This document shows positions 51,262 through 59,927 of a stretch of DNA of 64,000 bases, piece by piece. Each line of letters starts with the position of its first letter. Within the stretch, counting starts at the first letter, position 1. Below the pieces are notes generated by a model. That model was not told where the DNA came from, made no database searches, and worked only from the letters and a program-made list of their open reading frames with translations. The stretch comes from Auraticoccus cholistanensis. GTDB lineage: Bacteria; Actinomycetota; Actinomycetes; Propionibacteriales; Propionibacteriaceae. The translations under genes and the position numbers were made by a program. The stretch lies in the NCBI RefSeq assembly GCF_009742705.1, contig NZ_WPCU01000003.1, forward strand, positions 199,262-263,261, written 5' to 3'.

Positions 51262-53212
51262 GACGAACGGCACGGCCGTGCTGCCGCTGGAGCCGGACTG
51301 GCGTGAGGACTCCGCCCGCACCTGGGTGCACGACACCGACGCCCTGCCCCGCGTGCCGGCCGAGCTGGTGCCGCCCGAGCACGCCGGGCCGCGCGAGCGG
51401 CTGCGCGCCTGGCGGCGCCGGCACCGGATCCGCGCCGAGCGGGCCGACAGCTACTACCACTCCACCCGGGCACCCGAGCGGGGGCTCCCGGTGGCCCCCG
51501 CGACCGCGGTGGTCGGGTTCGTCTCGGGGCTGCTGCGGCGTCGCCGCAGCCGGGTGGTGCTGCTGCTCGCCCTCAACGTCGCCGCGGCCGTGGCCGGTCT
51601 GGTGGTCCCGCGGATGCTGGGCTCGCTGGTCGACCGGGTCTCGGCCGGCGACACGGTGCTGGCGGGGCTGAACGCCCTGGCGCTGGCCGTGGTGGGCGTG
51701 GTGGTGCTGCAGGCGCTGCTGGTGTTCGGCGCCCGGTTCTCCTCCACCGTGGTGGGTCAGGACGTGCTGGCCTCGGCCCGCGAGGACGTGGTCGAGACCG
51801 TGCTGTCGCTGCCGCTGGGCAGGGTCGAGAGCGCCAGCTCCGGCGACCTGGTGACCCGGGTGACGCGCGACGTGTCGGCGATGAGCAACTCGGTGCAGTA
51901 CGCCCTGCCGCAGGCCGTGATCGCCGCCGCCACCACGGTGCTGACCATCGTGGCGCTGGTGCTGAACAGCCCGCTGCTCGCGGTGCCGTCGCTGGTGGCG
52001 CTGGTGCTGGTGTCGGTGCCGGTGCGCCGCTACCTGCGCGCCGCACCCCGGGGCTACATCACCGAGGGCGGCACCTACTCCCGCATCAACACCACCTTCA
52101 CCGAGACCGTCGAGGGCGCCCGCACGGTGGAGGCCCTCGACCTGCAGCGCCAGCGGATCGCCGCCGGGGACGACGACGTGGCCGAGTCCGCGCAGGCCGA
52201 GCGCTACACGATGTCGCTGCGCAACCTGATGTTCGGCTGGATCGACCTGGCCTACAACACGCCGCTGGTGGCCGTGCTGCTGCTCGGCACCTACGGCTAC
52301 TCGCGGGGCTGGGTGACGCTGGGCGAGATCACCACCGCCACCCTGTACGTGCAGGCCCTGGTGGAGCCGGTCGACCGGCTGATCGCCAACGTCGACCGGC
52401 TGCAGGTGGGCATCGCCTCGACCACCCGGCTGCTCGGCATCCGGCAGGTCCCGCAGGACCGGACACCGGGGGAGGAGCGCCCGGACGGGGTGGACCTGGT
52501 CGGCCGCGACCTGCGCTTCGCCTACCGCGAGGGTCGCGACGTGCTGCACGGGGTGGACCTCGCGCTGCGTCCGCGTGAGCGGCTCGCCGTGGTCGGGCCC
52601 AGCGGGTCGGGCAAGTCGACGCTGGGACGGCTGCTGGCCGGCATCAACGGCCCGCGGACCGGGTCGGTCACCGTCGGCGGGGTGGAGCTCACCTCGCTGC
52701 CGCTCGACGTGCTCCGCACCGAGGTCGCCCTGGTCACCCAGGAGCACCACGTCTTCGTGGGCACGGTGCGCGACAACATCGTGCTGGCCCGCGAGGACTC
52801 ACCCGACGAGGTGGTCATCCGGGCGCTGCAGACCGTCGACGCCTGGGAGTGGGTGCAGCGGCTGCCCGAGGGCCTGGACACCATGCTCGGCAGCGGGCAC
52901 ACCAGCCTCACGCCGGCGCAGGCCCAGCAGGTGGCGCTGGCCCGCCTGGTGGTCGCCGACCCGCACACCCTGGTGCTCGACGAGGCGACGTCGCTGATCG
53001 ACCCGCGCACCGCCCGGGACGTGGAGGGCTCGATGAACGGCCTGCTGGAGAACCGGGCCGTGGTGGCCATCGCGCACCGGCTGCACACCGCCCACGACGC
53101 CGACCGCATCGCGGTGGTGATCGACGGCCGCATCGCCGAGCTCGGCAGCCACGAGGAGCTGGTCGAGCGCGACGGGGAGTACGCGGCGCTCTGGCGGGCC
53201 TGGACCTCCTGA
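51254..53212 (+). CDS. ABC exporter half-transporter, catalytic partner
   Basis: Partner subunit of 652 residues with an N-terminal extension of about 70 residues, six TM helices and an NBD with Walker A GPSGSGKST (448-456), Walker B LVLDEATSLID and H-loop IAHRLHT all intact. Its signature is altered: LTPAQ (552-556) in place of LSGGQ. Combined with the first subunit this leaves one complete ATP site and one empty one. ATG overlaps the first gene (ATGTCTGA). Heterodimeric exporters of this kind export drugs, lipids or peptides; substrate unknown. Confidence 0.95.
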   Translation: MSETNGTAVLPLEPDWREDSARTWVHDTDALPRVPAELVPPEHAGPRERLRAWRRRHRIRAERADSYYHSTRAPERGLPVAPATAVVGFVSGLLRRRRSRVVLLLALNVAAAVAGLVVPRMLGSLVDRVSAGDTVLAGLNALALAVVGVVVLQALLVFGARFSSTVVGQDVLASAREDVVETVLSLPLGRVESASSGDLVTRVTRDVSAMSNSVQYALPQAVIAAATTVLTIVALVLNSPLLAVPSLVALVLVSVPVRRYLRAAPRGYITEGGTYSRINTTFTETVEGARTVEALDLQRQRIAAGDDDVAESAQAERYTMSLRNLMFGWIDLAYNTPLVAVLLLGTYGYSRGWVTLGEITTATLYVQALVEPVDRLIANVDRLQVGIASTTRLLGIRQVPQDRTPGEERPDGVDLVGRDLRFAYREGRDVLHGVDLALRPRERLAVVGPSGSGKSTLGRLLAGINGPRTGSVTVGGVELTSLPLDVLRTEVALVTQEHHVFVGTVRDNIVLAREDSPDEVVIRALQTVDAWEWVQRLPEGLDTMLGSGHTSLTPAQAQQVALARLVVADPHTLVLDEATSLIDPRTARDVEGSMNGLLENRAVVAIAHRLHTAHDADRIAVVIDGRIAELGSHEELVERDGEYAALWRAWTS

Positions 53213-53254
53213 GCCGCAGGCGCCCGCTCCCAGCAGACCGTGGAGGACGCCGTC

Positions 53255-53776
53255 CTAGCGGCGGGTCACGTCGGCGACGTGGTGCTCCAGGTCGTGCAGG
53301 GCGTAGAGGCCGAGCGTCCAGGTGATGAAGACCGACCCGTTCGAGCGTCGTCCGGGTCGCTGCCAGGCGTCCTCGGGCACGTCGGCGAAGGCGGCGGACA
53401 GCCGGTCCGCCGCCTCCCGCAGCTCGACGGCCACCCGGGCGGGGTCCTGCTCGGCGTAGCGCTCGGCCACCGCGGTGGCGTCCTGGTCCCAGTCGGCGAA
53501 CTCCGGGTCGTCGCGGCTGAGCAGCAGCGCGAGCCGCCCGGCCATCACCCGGCAGACGTCGCGGACGTGGGCGCCGTACTCCAGCACCGACCACGTGGAC
53601 GGGTCGCGTCGCCGGCGCACGTCCGCGCCGGCGAGGGCGTCCGCGACGGTGCCGGTGGCGGCCAGGATCCGCTGCGGCAGCGCCGTGCGCCGCACCTCCG
53701 CCGGGTCGAAGCCGCACTCGGCGCAGGGCTGCCGCAGCACCCAGGTCCAGTCCTTGGTGTCTGGGGTGATTCCCAT
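53255..53776 (-). CDS. DinB-family putative metalloenzyme
   Basis: A four-helix DinB/mycothiol-dependent-type protein of 173 residues. Three His suited to metal binding are visible (EYGAHVRDV at about 67-75 and HDLEHHVADV near the C-terminus). The N-terminus has a CAECGFDP pair that could bind metal too. DinB proteins in actinobacteria often act as mycothiol S-transferases in detoxification. Convergent with the ABC genes. Confidence 0.83.
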   Translation of the reverse strand: MGITPDTKDWTWVLRQPCAECGFDPAEVRRTALPQRILAATGTVADALAGADVRRRRDPSTWSVLEYGAHVRDVCRVMAGRLALLLSRDDPEFADWDQDATAVAERYAEQDPARVAVELREAADRLSAAFADVPEDAWQRPGRRSNGSVFITWTLGLYALHDLEHHVADVTRR

Positions 53777-53833
53777 GGGCGAGGGCTAGCCCGCCCTAGG
53801 ATGCCGACCGTCCGACCACCCCGAGGAGCCGCT

Positions 53834-54900
53834 GTGCCCGTCGTCCGAGCGTCCGACCTGCCGACGGAGGTCCCGGGAGGGGCGTGGCCGACCAGCCACG
53901 TCCAGGGGCTCGCCGTGGACCGGGAGAACGGCTACGTCTACTTCTCCTTCACCCAGCTGCTGGTGAAGACCGACCGGTCGGGCGCCGTCGTGGGGACGGT
54001 CGGCGGGCTCACCGGCCACCTCGGCGACCTCACGCTGAACCCCGACGACGGGCGGGTGTACGGCTCGCTGGAGTACAAGGCGCAGGAGGCCTTCTACGTC
54101 GCGGTCTTCGACGTCGCCCGGATCGACCGGGTGGGCATGGACGCCGAGGCCGACGGGGTGATGACCACCGTGCACCTGGCCGAGGTGGTGGCCGACTTCA
54201 CCGCCGACATGGACGGCGACGGGGTCTTCGACGGCGACACCGCCGACACCGCCGACCACCGCTACGGCTGCAGCGGCATCGACGGGATCGCCTTCGGCCC
54301 CCGCCTCGGCTCGCGGAGCGGGAGCAGGGTGCTGGTGGTGGCCTACGGCGTCTACGCCGGCCTCCACCGCGAGGACGACGACCACCAGGTGCTGCTCGAG
54401 TACGACGTGTCGGGGTGGTCGCGGTGGGAGCAGCCGCTGGACCAGCACGCGCCCCACCGCTCCGGCCCGCAGCGGCCGTCGCGGAAGGTGTTCGTGCGCA
54501 CCGGGAACACCACCTTCGGGGTGCAGAACCTCACCTACGACGAGCACACCGGCCACTGGCTGATGGCGGTCTACCGGGGCACCAAGCCGCACTTCCCCAA
54601 CTACGGGCTGTACGTGGTCGACGGGTCGGTCGGCCGACGGAGGCCGAGATCGTGGGTCAGCGGCGGCCTGAGCGCGGTCTGGTCGCGCCGCTGCTGCCGG
54701 CCGGGCTGCACCACCGCCCGAGCGACGTCTGGGGCTACGAGCTCGACGGCGGCGTCGGCCTGGAGGCCCTCGGAGACGGCTGCTTCTACGTCGGGCGGGC
54801 TGCGCAGGTGGTGGAGGACGGCGTGGTGCTGCAGAGCGGCACGGCGGTGCTGCACCGGTGGACCGGGGACGTCCCGACCCCGCTCGTCCCCGTCCGCTGA
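53834..54900 (+). pseudogene. Propeller-like protein gene interrupted by a frameshift
   Basis: The frame from GTG 53834 (ribosome binding site GAGGAG) encodes about 265 residues with repeated strand/turn units (VQGLAVDRENGYVYFSF; LTLNPDDGRVYGSLEY) and an Asp-rich DMDGDGVFDGD loop that could bind calcium. Near 54621-54640 coding character moves to the -1 frame (RPTEAEIVGQ, DVWGYELDGGVGLEALGDG) and ends at a stop at 54900. An intact protein would have about 355 residues. A one-base deletion in the repeated TCGGTCGG run, a sequencing error or programmed slippage are all possible. Family not recognised; probably a beta-propeller. Confidence 0.7.
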
Positions 54901-54964
54901 CCCCGCCGCCCGTCGCGGAGGAGCGGGTGGCGCCGGCCGGGGGCCCCGGTGGCAGGATCGAGCT

Positions 54965-55267
54965 GTGCCCACCGCCGAGCAGCCGGACGCCGACCAGCCC
55001 GCCGGGAACCCCGCCGCGCGGGGGGAGGACGCGCGTCTGGACGAGGCGCTGCAGCAGCTGCTGGACGCCCGCCCGGCGACCGCCTCGATCTGCCCCTCGG
55101 AGGTGGCGCGGGCGGTCGGCGGCGAGGAGTGGCGCGAGCTGATGGAGCCGGCGAGGGCGGCCGCCCGTCGGCTGGTCGCCGAGGGCCGGGCCGAGATCAC
55201 CCAGGGCGGACGGGTCGTCGACCCGGCCACCGCCAGGGGACCGATCCGCATCCGTCGACCCCGCTGA
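54965..55267 (+). CDS. DUF3253-family small protein
   Basis: A 100-residue protein. After a polar N-terminus, residues about 35-98 match the DUF3253 winged-helix-like pattern (ASICPSEVARAVGGEEWRELM; ARRLVAEGRAEITQGGRVVDP; GPIRIRR). Proteins of this family have unknown function and may bind nucleic acid. GTG 54965 has CAGGAT 6 bases upstream. Confidence 0.82.
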   Translation: MPTAEQPDADQPAGNPAARGEDARLDEALQQLLDARPATASICPSEVARAVGGEEWRELMEPARAAARRLVAEGRAEITQGGRVVDPATARGPIRIRRPR

Positions 55268-55306
55268 CCGGCCCTGCTGCCGGCGGGCGGTCCGGTGCGG
55301 TGCGTC

Positions 55307-56221
55307 TCACCGGTCGTCGTCGGTGGCGGCGGCCAGGGCGTCCAGCTGCTGCTGGGCCTCCTCCTGCTCCGCCCGGGCCTGCTCCAGCGCCTCGGTGGCC
55401 TCGTCCAGCCGCTGCTGGGTGGCCTCCGCCGCCTGGTGGGCCTCCTGCTCGGCGGCCTCGGCCTGCTCCAGCTCCGCCCGCAGGTCGGCGACCTCCTGGC
55501 TGCGCCGGTCCAGCTCCTCGGCGGCCGCCAGGTGCTCCTCCTCGACCGCCGAGGCGAGCGACTCGGCCTCCACCAGCGCCGACTCGGTCTGCTGCAGGTG
55601 CCGGCGGGCGTCCTGGATGGCCCGGATCCGCGCCTGCTCGGCCTCCCGCTCCTGGCGGCTGCGGCGACGTGAGCGGGCCTGGTCCAGGCTGCTGACGGGC
55701 TCCGGCTCCCGACGCGGGTGCGCCGGCGCCAGCCCGAACCCGCTGTAGCTGGCCGCCCGGGTGAGCCGGGCCCGTCGCAGCTCCTCGGCCACCTCCGGGT
55801 CGGCGAGCGCGGCCTGCAGCGTGCTCGCGACCTCGGAGCGGACCGGCTCCGAGGTCGGGTGGCCGTGCTCGGCGGCCAGCCGGGCCGCCCGGCGGGTCAG
55901 CGCCTCCACCACCGCGGTGCGCTGCGCGGCCAGCGGACGCAGCTCCTCGGCCGACAGCGTCTGGTGCGCGGCCCGCAGCGCCTCGCCGAGGTCGAGCAGC
56001 TCCCGCACCGACCCGGCCTCCTCGCGGGCCAGCAGGTTGGCCACCCAGGCCGCGGCGGTGGGACGGCGCAGCGCCTTGATGCGGTTGGCCAGCCCGCGCT
56101 CGCCGGCCTTGCGGGCGCGGGCGGCGAGGGCGTCCCGGCCGGCGGTGAAGGCGCCCGGGTCGCCGGCGAACAACCGGTCCAGCTCCGCCTCGGCGTCGAG
56201 CGGCTCGGCCTCGTCGGGCAC
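55307..56221 (-). CDS. Coiled-coil protein of unknown function
   Basis: A 304-residue soluble protein. The first about 150 residues are helical (PTAAAWVANLLAREE is a conserved-looking core), then from about 175 to the end a long Ala/Glu/Gln coiled coil. No signal peptide. GTG start lies 3 bases after the stop of the quinone oxidoreductase gene, so the two form an operon. Role unknown; similar proteins are found next to oxidoreductases in actinobacteria. Confidence 0.78.
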   Translation of the reverse strand: MPDEAEPLDAEAELDRLFAGDPGAFTAGRDALAARARKAGERGLANRIKALRRPTAAAWVANLLAREEAGSVRELLDLGEALRAAHQTLSAEELRPLAAQRTAVVEALTRRAARLAAEHGHPTSEPVRSEVASTLQAALADPEVAEELRRARLTRAASYSGFGLAPAHPRREPEPVSSLDQARSRRRSRQEREAEQARIRAIQDARRHLQQTESALVEAESLASAVEEEHLAAAEELDRRSQEVADLRAELEQAEAAEQEAHQAAEATQQRLDEATEALEQARAEQEEAQQQLDALAAATDDDR

Positions 56222-56224
56222 CGG

Positions 56225-57193
56225 CTACACCACCAGCACGATCTTGCCGTGGCTCTGCCCGGACTCCATCCACCGGTGCGCCTCGGCCGCCTCGGCGAGC
56301 GCGAACCGGGTCTCGTGGGCGGGCCGCACCCGGCCCTCGGCGAGCATCGGCCAGACCAGCTCGCGCACCCGCTCGCAGATGGCGCTCTTCTGCTCCACCG
56401 GGCGCGAGCGCAGCGCCAGCGCCGAGATGCTGCCGCGGCGGGCCAGCAGCGCTCCCAGGTCGAGCTCGGCCCGCCGTCCGCCCTGCATCCCGATCACCAG
56501 CAGGTGGCCGTCCGGGGCCAGCACCGAGACGTTGTCGGCCAGGTACCTCGCCCCCATCACGTCCAGCACCGCGTCCACGCCGGCCGGTGCGGCGGCGCGC
56601 ACGGCGGCGGGCCAGTCGCCGGTGTAGTCGACGGCCTCGTCGGCCCCCAGCTCGCGGCAGTAGCGGCGCTTGTCCTCGGTGCCCGCGGTGGCCAGCACCC
56701 GGCAGCCGAGGGCGCGGGCGTACTGGATCGCGAAGGAGCCGATCCCGCCGGCGCCGCCGTGCACCAGCAGCGTCGCACCGGCTCCCAGCCGGGCGTGGTC
56801 GAGGTTGGACACCACCGTGGCGGCCACCTCCACCAGACCGGCCGCGCTCACCAGGTCGACCCCGGGCGGGGGCGGCAGCAGCTGCCCGGCCGGGACCACC
56901 ACCCGTTCGGCGTAGCCGCCTCCGGCCAGCAGCGCCACGCAGGGGTCGCCGGCCTGCCAGCCCGTCACCCCGGCGCCGACCTCGGCCACGGTGCCGGAGC
57001 ACTCCAGCCCCAGCAGCTCCGAGGCCCCCGGCGGCGGCGGGTAGTGACCCTGCCGCTGCAGCAGGTCGGCCCGGTTGACCCCGGCAGCCACCACCTGCAC
57101 CAGCACCTCGCCGGGGCCGGGGCGGGGGTCCTCGACCTCGCCGACGTGCAGCACCTCGGGGCCACCGGATCCGTCGCACAGCACCGCTCGCAT
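56225..57193 (-). CDS. PIG3-like NAD(P)H quinone oxidoreductase
   Basis: Medium-chain reductase of 322 residues, zinc-free type. It has the N-terminal GroES-like domain (GVNRADLLQRQGHYPPPPG is the PIG3 hallmark) and a Rossmann domain with VHGGAGGIGSFAIQYA as the NADPH loop. It probably reduces quinones with NADPH. ATG 57193 with CACGCT 6 bases upstream. First gene of a two-gene unit with the coiled-coil protein. Confidence 0.92.
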   Translation of the reverse strand: MRAVLCDGSGGPEVLHVGEVEDPRPGPGEVLVQVVAAGVNRADLLQRQGHYPPPPGASELLGLECSGTVAEVGAGVTGWQAGDPCVALLAGGGYAERVVVPAGQLLPPPPGVDLVSAAGLVEVAATVVSNLDHARLGAGATLLVHGGAGGIGSFAIQYARALGCRVLATAGTEDKRRYCRELGADEAVDYTGDWPAAVRAAAPAGVDAVLDVMGARYLADNVSVLAPDGHLLVIGMQGGRRAELDLGALLARRGSISALALRSRPVEQKSAICERVRELVWPMLAEGRVRPAHETRFALAEAAEAHRWMESGQSHGKIVLVV

Positions 57194-57300
57194 GCGGCCA
57201 GCGTGCCACAGCCGCGCGGCGGCACCGGGGCAGGGCGAGCGGCTACGATGAGGTGCTCCCGAGCCGGTCCGCCCGTCGCGGCGACCCGTCCCGGGTGCCA

Positions 57301-57387
57301 GGCGGGGTCGCATAGTGGACTAGTGCAGACGCCTTGAAAGCGTCCGAGCGGGAGACCGCTCCGTGGGTTCGAATCCCACCCTCGCCG
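57301..57387 (+). tRNA. tRNA-Ser(TGA)
   Basis: Acceptor GGCGGGG pairs with CCTCGCC (57380-57386, one G-U). Anticodon loop CT-TGA-AA at 57333-57339 between GACGC and GCGTC, so it reads UCA/UCG-type serine codons. A long variable arm (AGCGG-GAGA-CCGCT) is typical of tRNA-Ser, and the T-arm is GTGGG-TTCGAAT-CCCAC. CCA is not encoded. Confidence 0.96.
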
Positions 57388-57439
57388 CCGACCGTCCCAC
57401 CCACCGCCGACACCCACCGACTCGAGGAGTTGAGCCCGC

Positions 57440-57874
57440 ATGAGCGTGCACCGGTTCCGTCCCCGGCTGCCGATGCGGGCCCTGGCCGTCGGCTCGGCCC
57501 TGGAGGTGACCGGTGCCGTGCTGGCGGTGGCCCTCGAGGCCGCCACCGGCCACGTGGCCTGGGTGCTGCCGGGCGTGGTGCTCGTCGTGCTGGGCAGCGT
57601 GCTGATCGCCGTGGCCATCCTCTCCACCGTGCGCAACGCCGCCGAGGTGGAGCTGACCGACGAGGGCTACGTGGTCCGCAACCGCGCGGGTGAGCAGCGG
57701 GGGAGCTGGAGCGAGGTCACCAGCGTCAAGCAGTCCGTGGAGGGCGACCGGCTCACCTTCGTCAGCGGCGACGGCTCCACGGTGCACGTCGTGGCCGCGC
57801 AGGGCTCGATCACCTCGCTGGCCTCGGAGGTCACCACCCGGCTGAACCGCAACCGGGGCTACGGCCGGATCTGA
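57440..57874 (+). CDS. Two-TM protein with PH-like domain
   Basis: A 144-residue protein: two TM helices (about 14-60) then a C-terminal PH-like strand-rich domain (ELTDEGYVVRNRAGEQRGSWSEVTSVKQ). Such small membrane-PH proteins are widespread and unassigned in actinobacteria. ATG follows GAGGAGTTGAGCCC. Confidence 0.78.
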   Translation: MSVHRFRPRLPMRALAVGSALEVTGAVLAVALEAATGHVAWVLPGVVLVVLGSVLIAVAILSTVRNAAEVELTDEGYVVRNRAGEQRGSWSEVTSVKQSVEGDRLTFVSGDGSTVHVVAAQGSITSLASEVTTRLNRNRGYGRI

Positions 57875-57910
57875 GCCGCCCCCGGGACCGTCCGGGAGAC
57901 GAGCGGGCGG

Positions 57911-59611
57911 TCAGGGGATCCGGGTCGGACCGGGGGTGGAGGCCGCCGCGGCCTCGGGGTCGAAGGCGCAGGCGTCGGTCACCGAGTCGCTCTCGGTGGT
58001 CTTCTTCGCCGACGGGCTGCCCGGGCGGTCGGAGGAGGAGGCCGAGGACGAGGCCGGCGGCGCACCCGTCTGCGAGGAGGACGCCCCCGAGCCCGGCTCT
58101 GGCTCGCCCGAGGCGGTCGGTGCCGGCGCGGAGGAGGCCCCACCCGGGTTCTTGCCGGTCTCGCCCAGCGCCTTGTCGACCCGGCGGCGCACCTGGTCCC
58201 AGTCGGGTCGGCTGGAGGAGAAGCCGGCCTTGCCGTTCTGGAACAGGACGCTGCGGGTCTCGCCGTCCTTGACGCGGAACGCCAGCTCGAGCAGCGAGGG
58301 CAGCAGCTCCTGCGGGACGTCGGTCTGGATGATGTCCTTCGAGGCGCGGGCGATGGCCTCGTAGCGGGTCAGCACCGTCTGCGGGTTGGCCTGCGCGATC
58401 ACGGCGCTGATGACGCAGCGCTGCCGGGCCATCCGCTCGAAGTCGTCGGAGCCGTAGCGGCCGCGGGCGAACCAGAGCGCGTCGTTGCCGTTGAGGTGCT
58501 GGTCCGGGCCGGGGGCCAGGTAGCGGTCGGGGTAGATGCCCAGGTCGGTGTTCCCGCCGACCGCGACGTGGGTGTTGATGTTGACCGTGACCCCGCCCAG
58601 GGCGTCGATCATCTGGGAGAAGCCGTCGAGGTTCACCATCGCGTAGTAGTCGATGTCCAGCCCGAGGGCCTCGCCGACGGAGATCTTCAGCACGTCGGCG
58701 CCCTCGTTGTCGGTCTCGCCGACCGCACCGGGGTGGAGCGCGGGGATGTTGCGGTACATCGAGAACAGCACGTACTCGAGGTTGTCGGCGTCGTAGCCGT
58801 CGTAGAAGCCGTCCGGGTAGATCCGGCCCAGCTCGGAGTCGGCCGGGAAGGGCATGTGCGCGGTGTTGCGGGGCAGGCTGAACAGCGTGGTGTCGCCGCT
58901 GCGGGTGTCGATGCTGGCCACCATCACCGTGTCGGTGCGGACCCCCTCGCGGTGGTCGTCGCCGTCACCACCCAGCAGCAGCACGTTGAGGCGGGGCTGC
59001 TTGGCCCACGGGTCGGACTCGGGGTCGTGGGTGGGACGGGTGGCGGACTTGGTGTCCTTGCCGCTCTTGAACACCGCGCCGACCACGCCCGCCTGGTCGT
59101 GGGAGTAGCGGGCGGCGACGGCCATCGGCGCGGCCACCACGAACGCCAGCACCGCCACCAGGGCGGCCGACATCGCCCGCTGGGCGGTGGCCAGCCGCTG
59201 CGGACGCAGCGCGAGGTTGGTGGCCACGATGACGCCCACCCACAGCACGGCGACGAGGACGAGCACGGCCGAGATGACGTTGAGGCTGGTGGGGTCGACC
59301 GCGGCGGCGAGCAGCGAGGAGCGCCCCAGCAGCACCCACAGCGCCAGCCCCAGCAGGGCGGCCAGGAACACCCCGAGGACCACGCCGCCGGCGCGCCGGT
59401 GGCCCGCCTTGAGCAGCCCGACCCCGGGGACCAGGGCGCCGAGGGCGGTCCACCCGGCGCTGCGCTGGAAGGCGGTCTGCTCGGGGTCGGCGTGACGGCC
59501 GCCGAGGGCGTGCCGGCCGGCGGCGGGGCGGGGCTCCGGAGCAGGCGCGTCGTCCCGGGGCGGCAGCGCGCGGCGCGGCGTGTCGCTCCCGGGGGCTTCG
59601 TCGTCGGCCAC
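57911..59611 (-). CDS. LytR-CpsA-Psr (LCP) family wall polymer ligase
   Basis: Attaches glycopolymers to peptidoglycan at the cell surface. The 566-residue protein has a polar N-terminus, about four TM segments (about 58-185), then the LCP domain (about 215-400) with the conserved RTDTVMVASIDTRSGDTTLFSLPRNT and NGNDALWFARGRYGSDDFERMARQ, and a Ser/Pro/Ala-rich C-terminal tail. GTG 59611 follows AGGAGCACGCCC. It lies between two tRNA-Ser genes. Confidence 0.92.
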   Translation of the reverse strand: MADDEAPGSDTPRRALPPRDDAPAPEPRPAAGRHALGGRHADPEQTAFQRSAGWTALGALVPGVGLLKAGHRRAGGVVLGVFLAALLGLALWVLLGRSSLLAAAVDPTSLNVISAVLVLVAVLWVGVIVATNLALRPQRLATAQRAMSAALVAVLAFVVAAPMAVAARYSHDQAGVVGAVFKSGKDTKSATRPTHDPESDPWAKQPRLNVLLLGGDGDDHREGVRTDTVMVASIDTRSGDTTLFSLPRNTAHMPFPADSELGRIYPDGFYDGYDADNLEYVLFSMYRNIPALHPGAVGETDNEGADVLKISVGEALGLDIDYYAMVNLDGFSQMIDALGGVTVNINTHVAVGGNTDLGIYPDRYLAPGPDQHLNGNDALWFARGRYGSDDFERMARQRCVISAVIAQANPQTVLTRYEAIARASKDIIQTDVPQELLPSLLELAFRVKDGETRSVLFQNGKAGFSSSRPDWDQVRRRVDKALGETGKNPGGASSAPAPTASGEPEPGSGASSSQTGAPPASSSASSSDRPGSPSAKKTTESDSVTDACAFDPEAAAASTPGPTRIP

Positions 59612-59765
59612 GGGCGTGCTCCTGGTGTTCGATGGGTCCGGGGGCCGAGTGTAGACGCGGGCCGGAGCGCGGACCGGGTGGTCGGGTGCACCGCGCCCGC
59701 AGTAGCCGGCGCCGCGGGTCTTTGCGGCGTCGGCGTCTCGACCGGTAGGCTGGCCCGGCACCACT

Positions 59766-59859
59766 GGAGGCGTCGCCTAGTCAGGTCTATGGCGCCCGCC
59801 TGCTAAGCGGGTTGAGGGCTTCAACCCTCTCGCGGGTTCAAATCCCGCCGCCTCCGCCA
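59766..59859 (+). tRNA. tRNA-Ser(GCT)
   Basis: Acceptor GGAGGCG pairs exactly with CGCCTCC (59849-59855). Anticodon loop CT-GCT-AA between CCCGC and GCGGG, so it reads AGC/AGU. Long variable arm TTGAGGGCTTCAACCCTCTC and T-arm GCGGG-TTCAAAT-CCCGC. The 3' CCA is encoded. Confidence 0.96.
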
Positions 59860-59869
59860 GTCGGCCGGC

Positions 59870-59912
59870 CGAGCGCCGCCCCGCTCCCAGCTCGGGAGCA
59901 GGGCGGCGCTCG
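59870..59912. terminator. Long hairpin between tRNA-Ser(GCT) and the CYTH-CHAD gene
   Basis: 12 bp (59870-59881 with 59901-59912) continue as 6 bp (59883-59888 with 59894-59899) across one C-A mismatch. It lies between convergent transcription units and can terminate both. Confidence 0.8.
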
Positions 59913-59927
59913 TCCGTCCTGGGCCGC

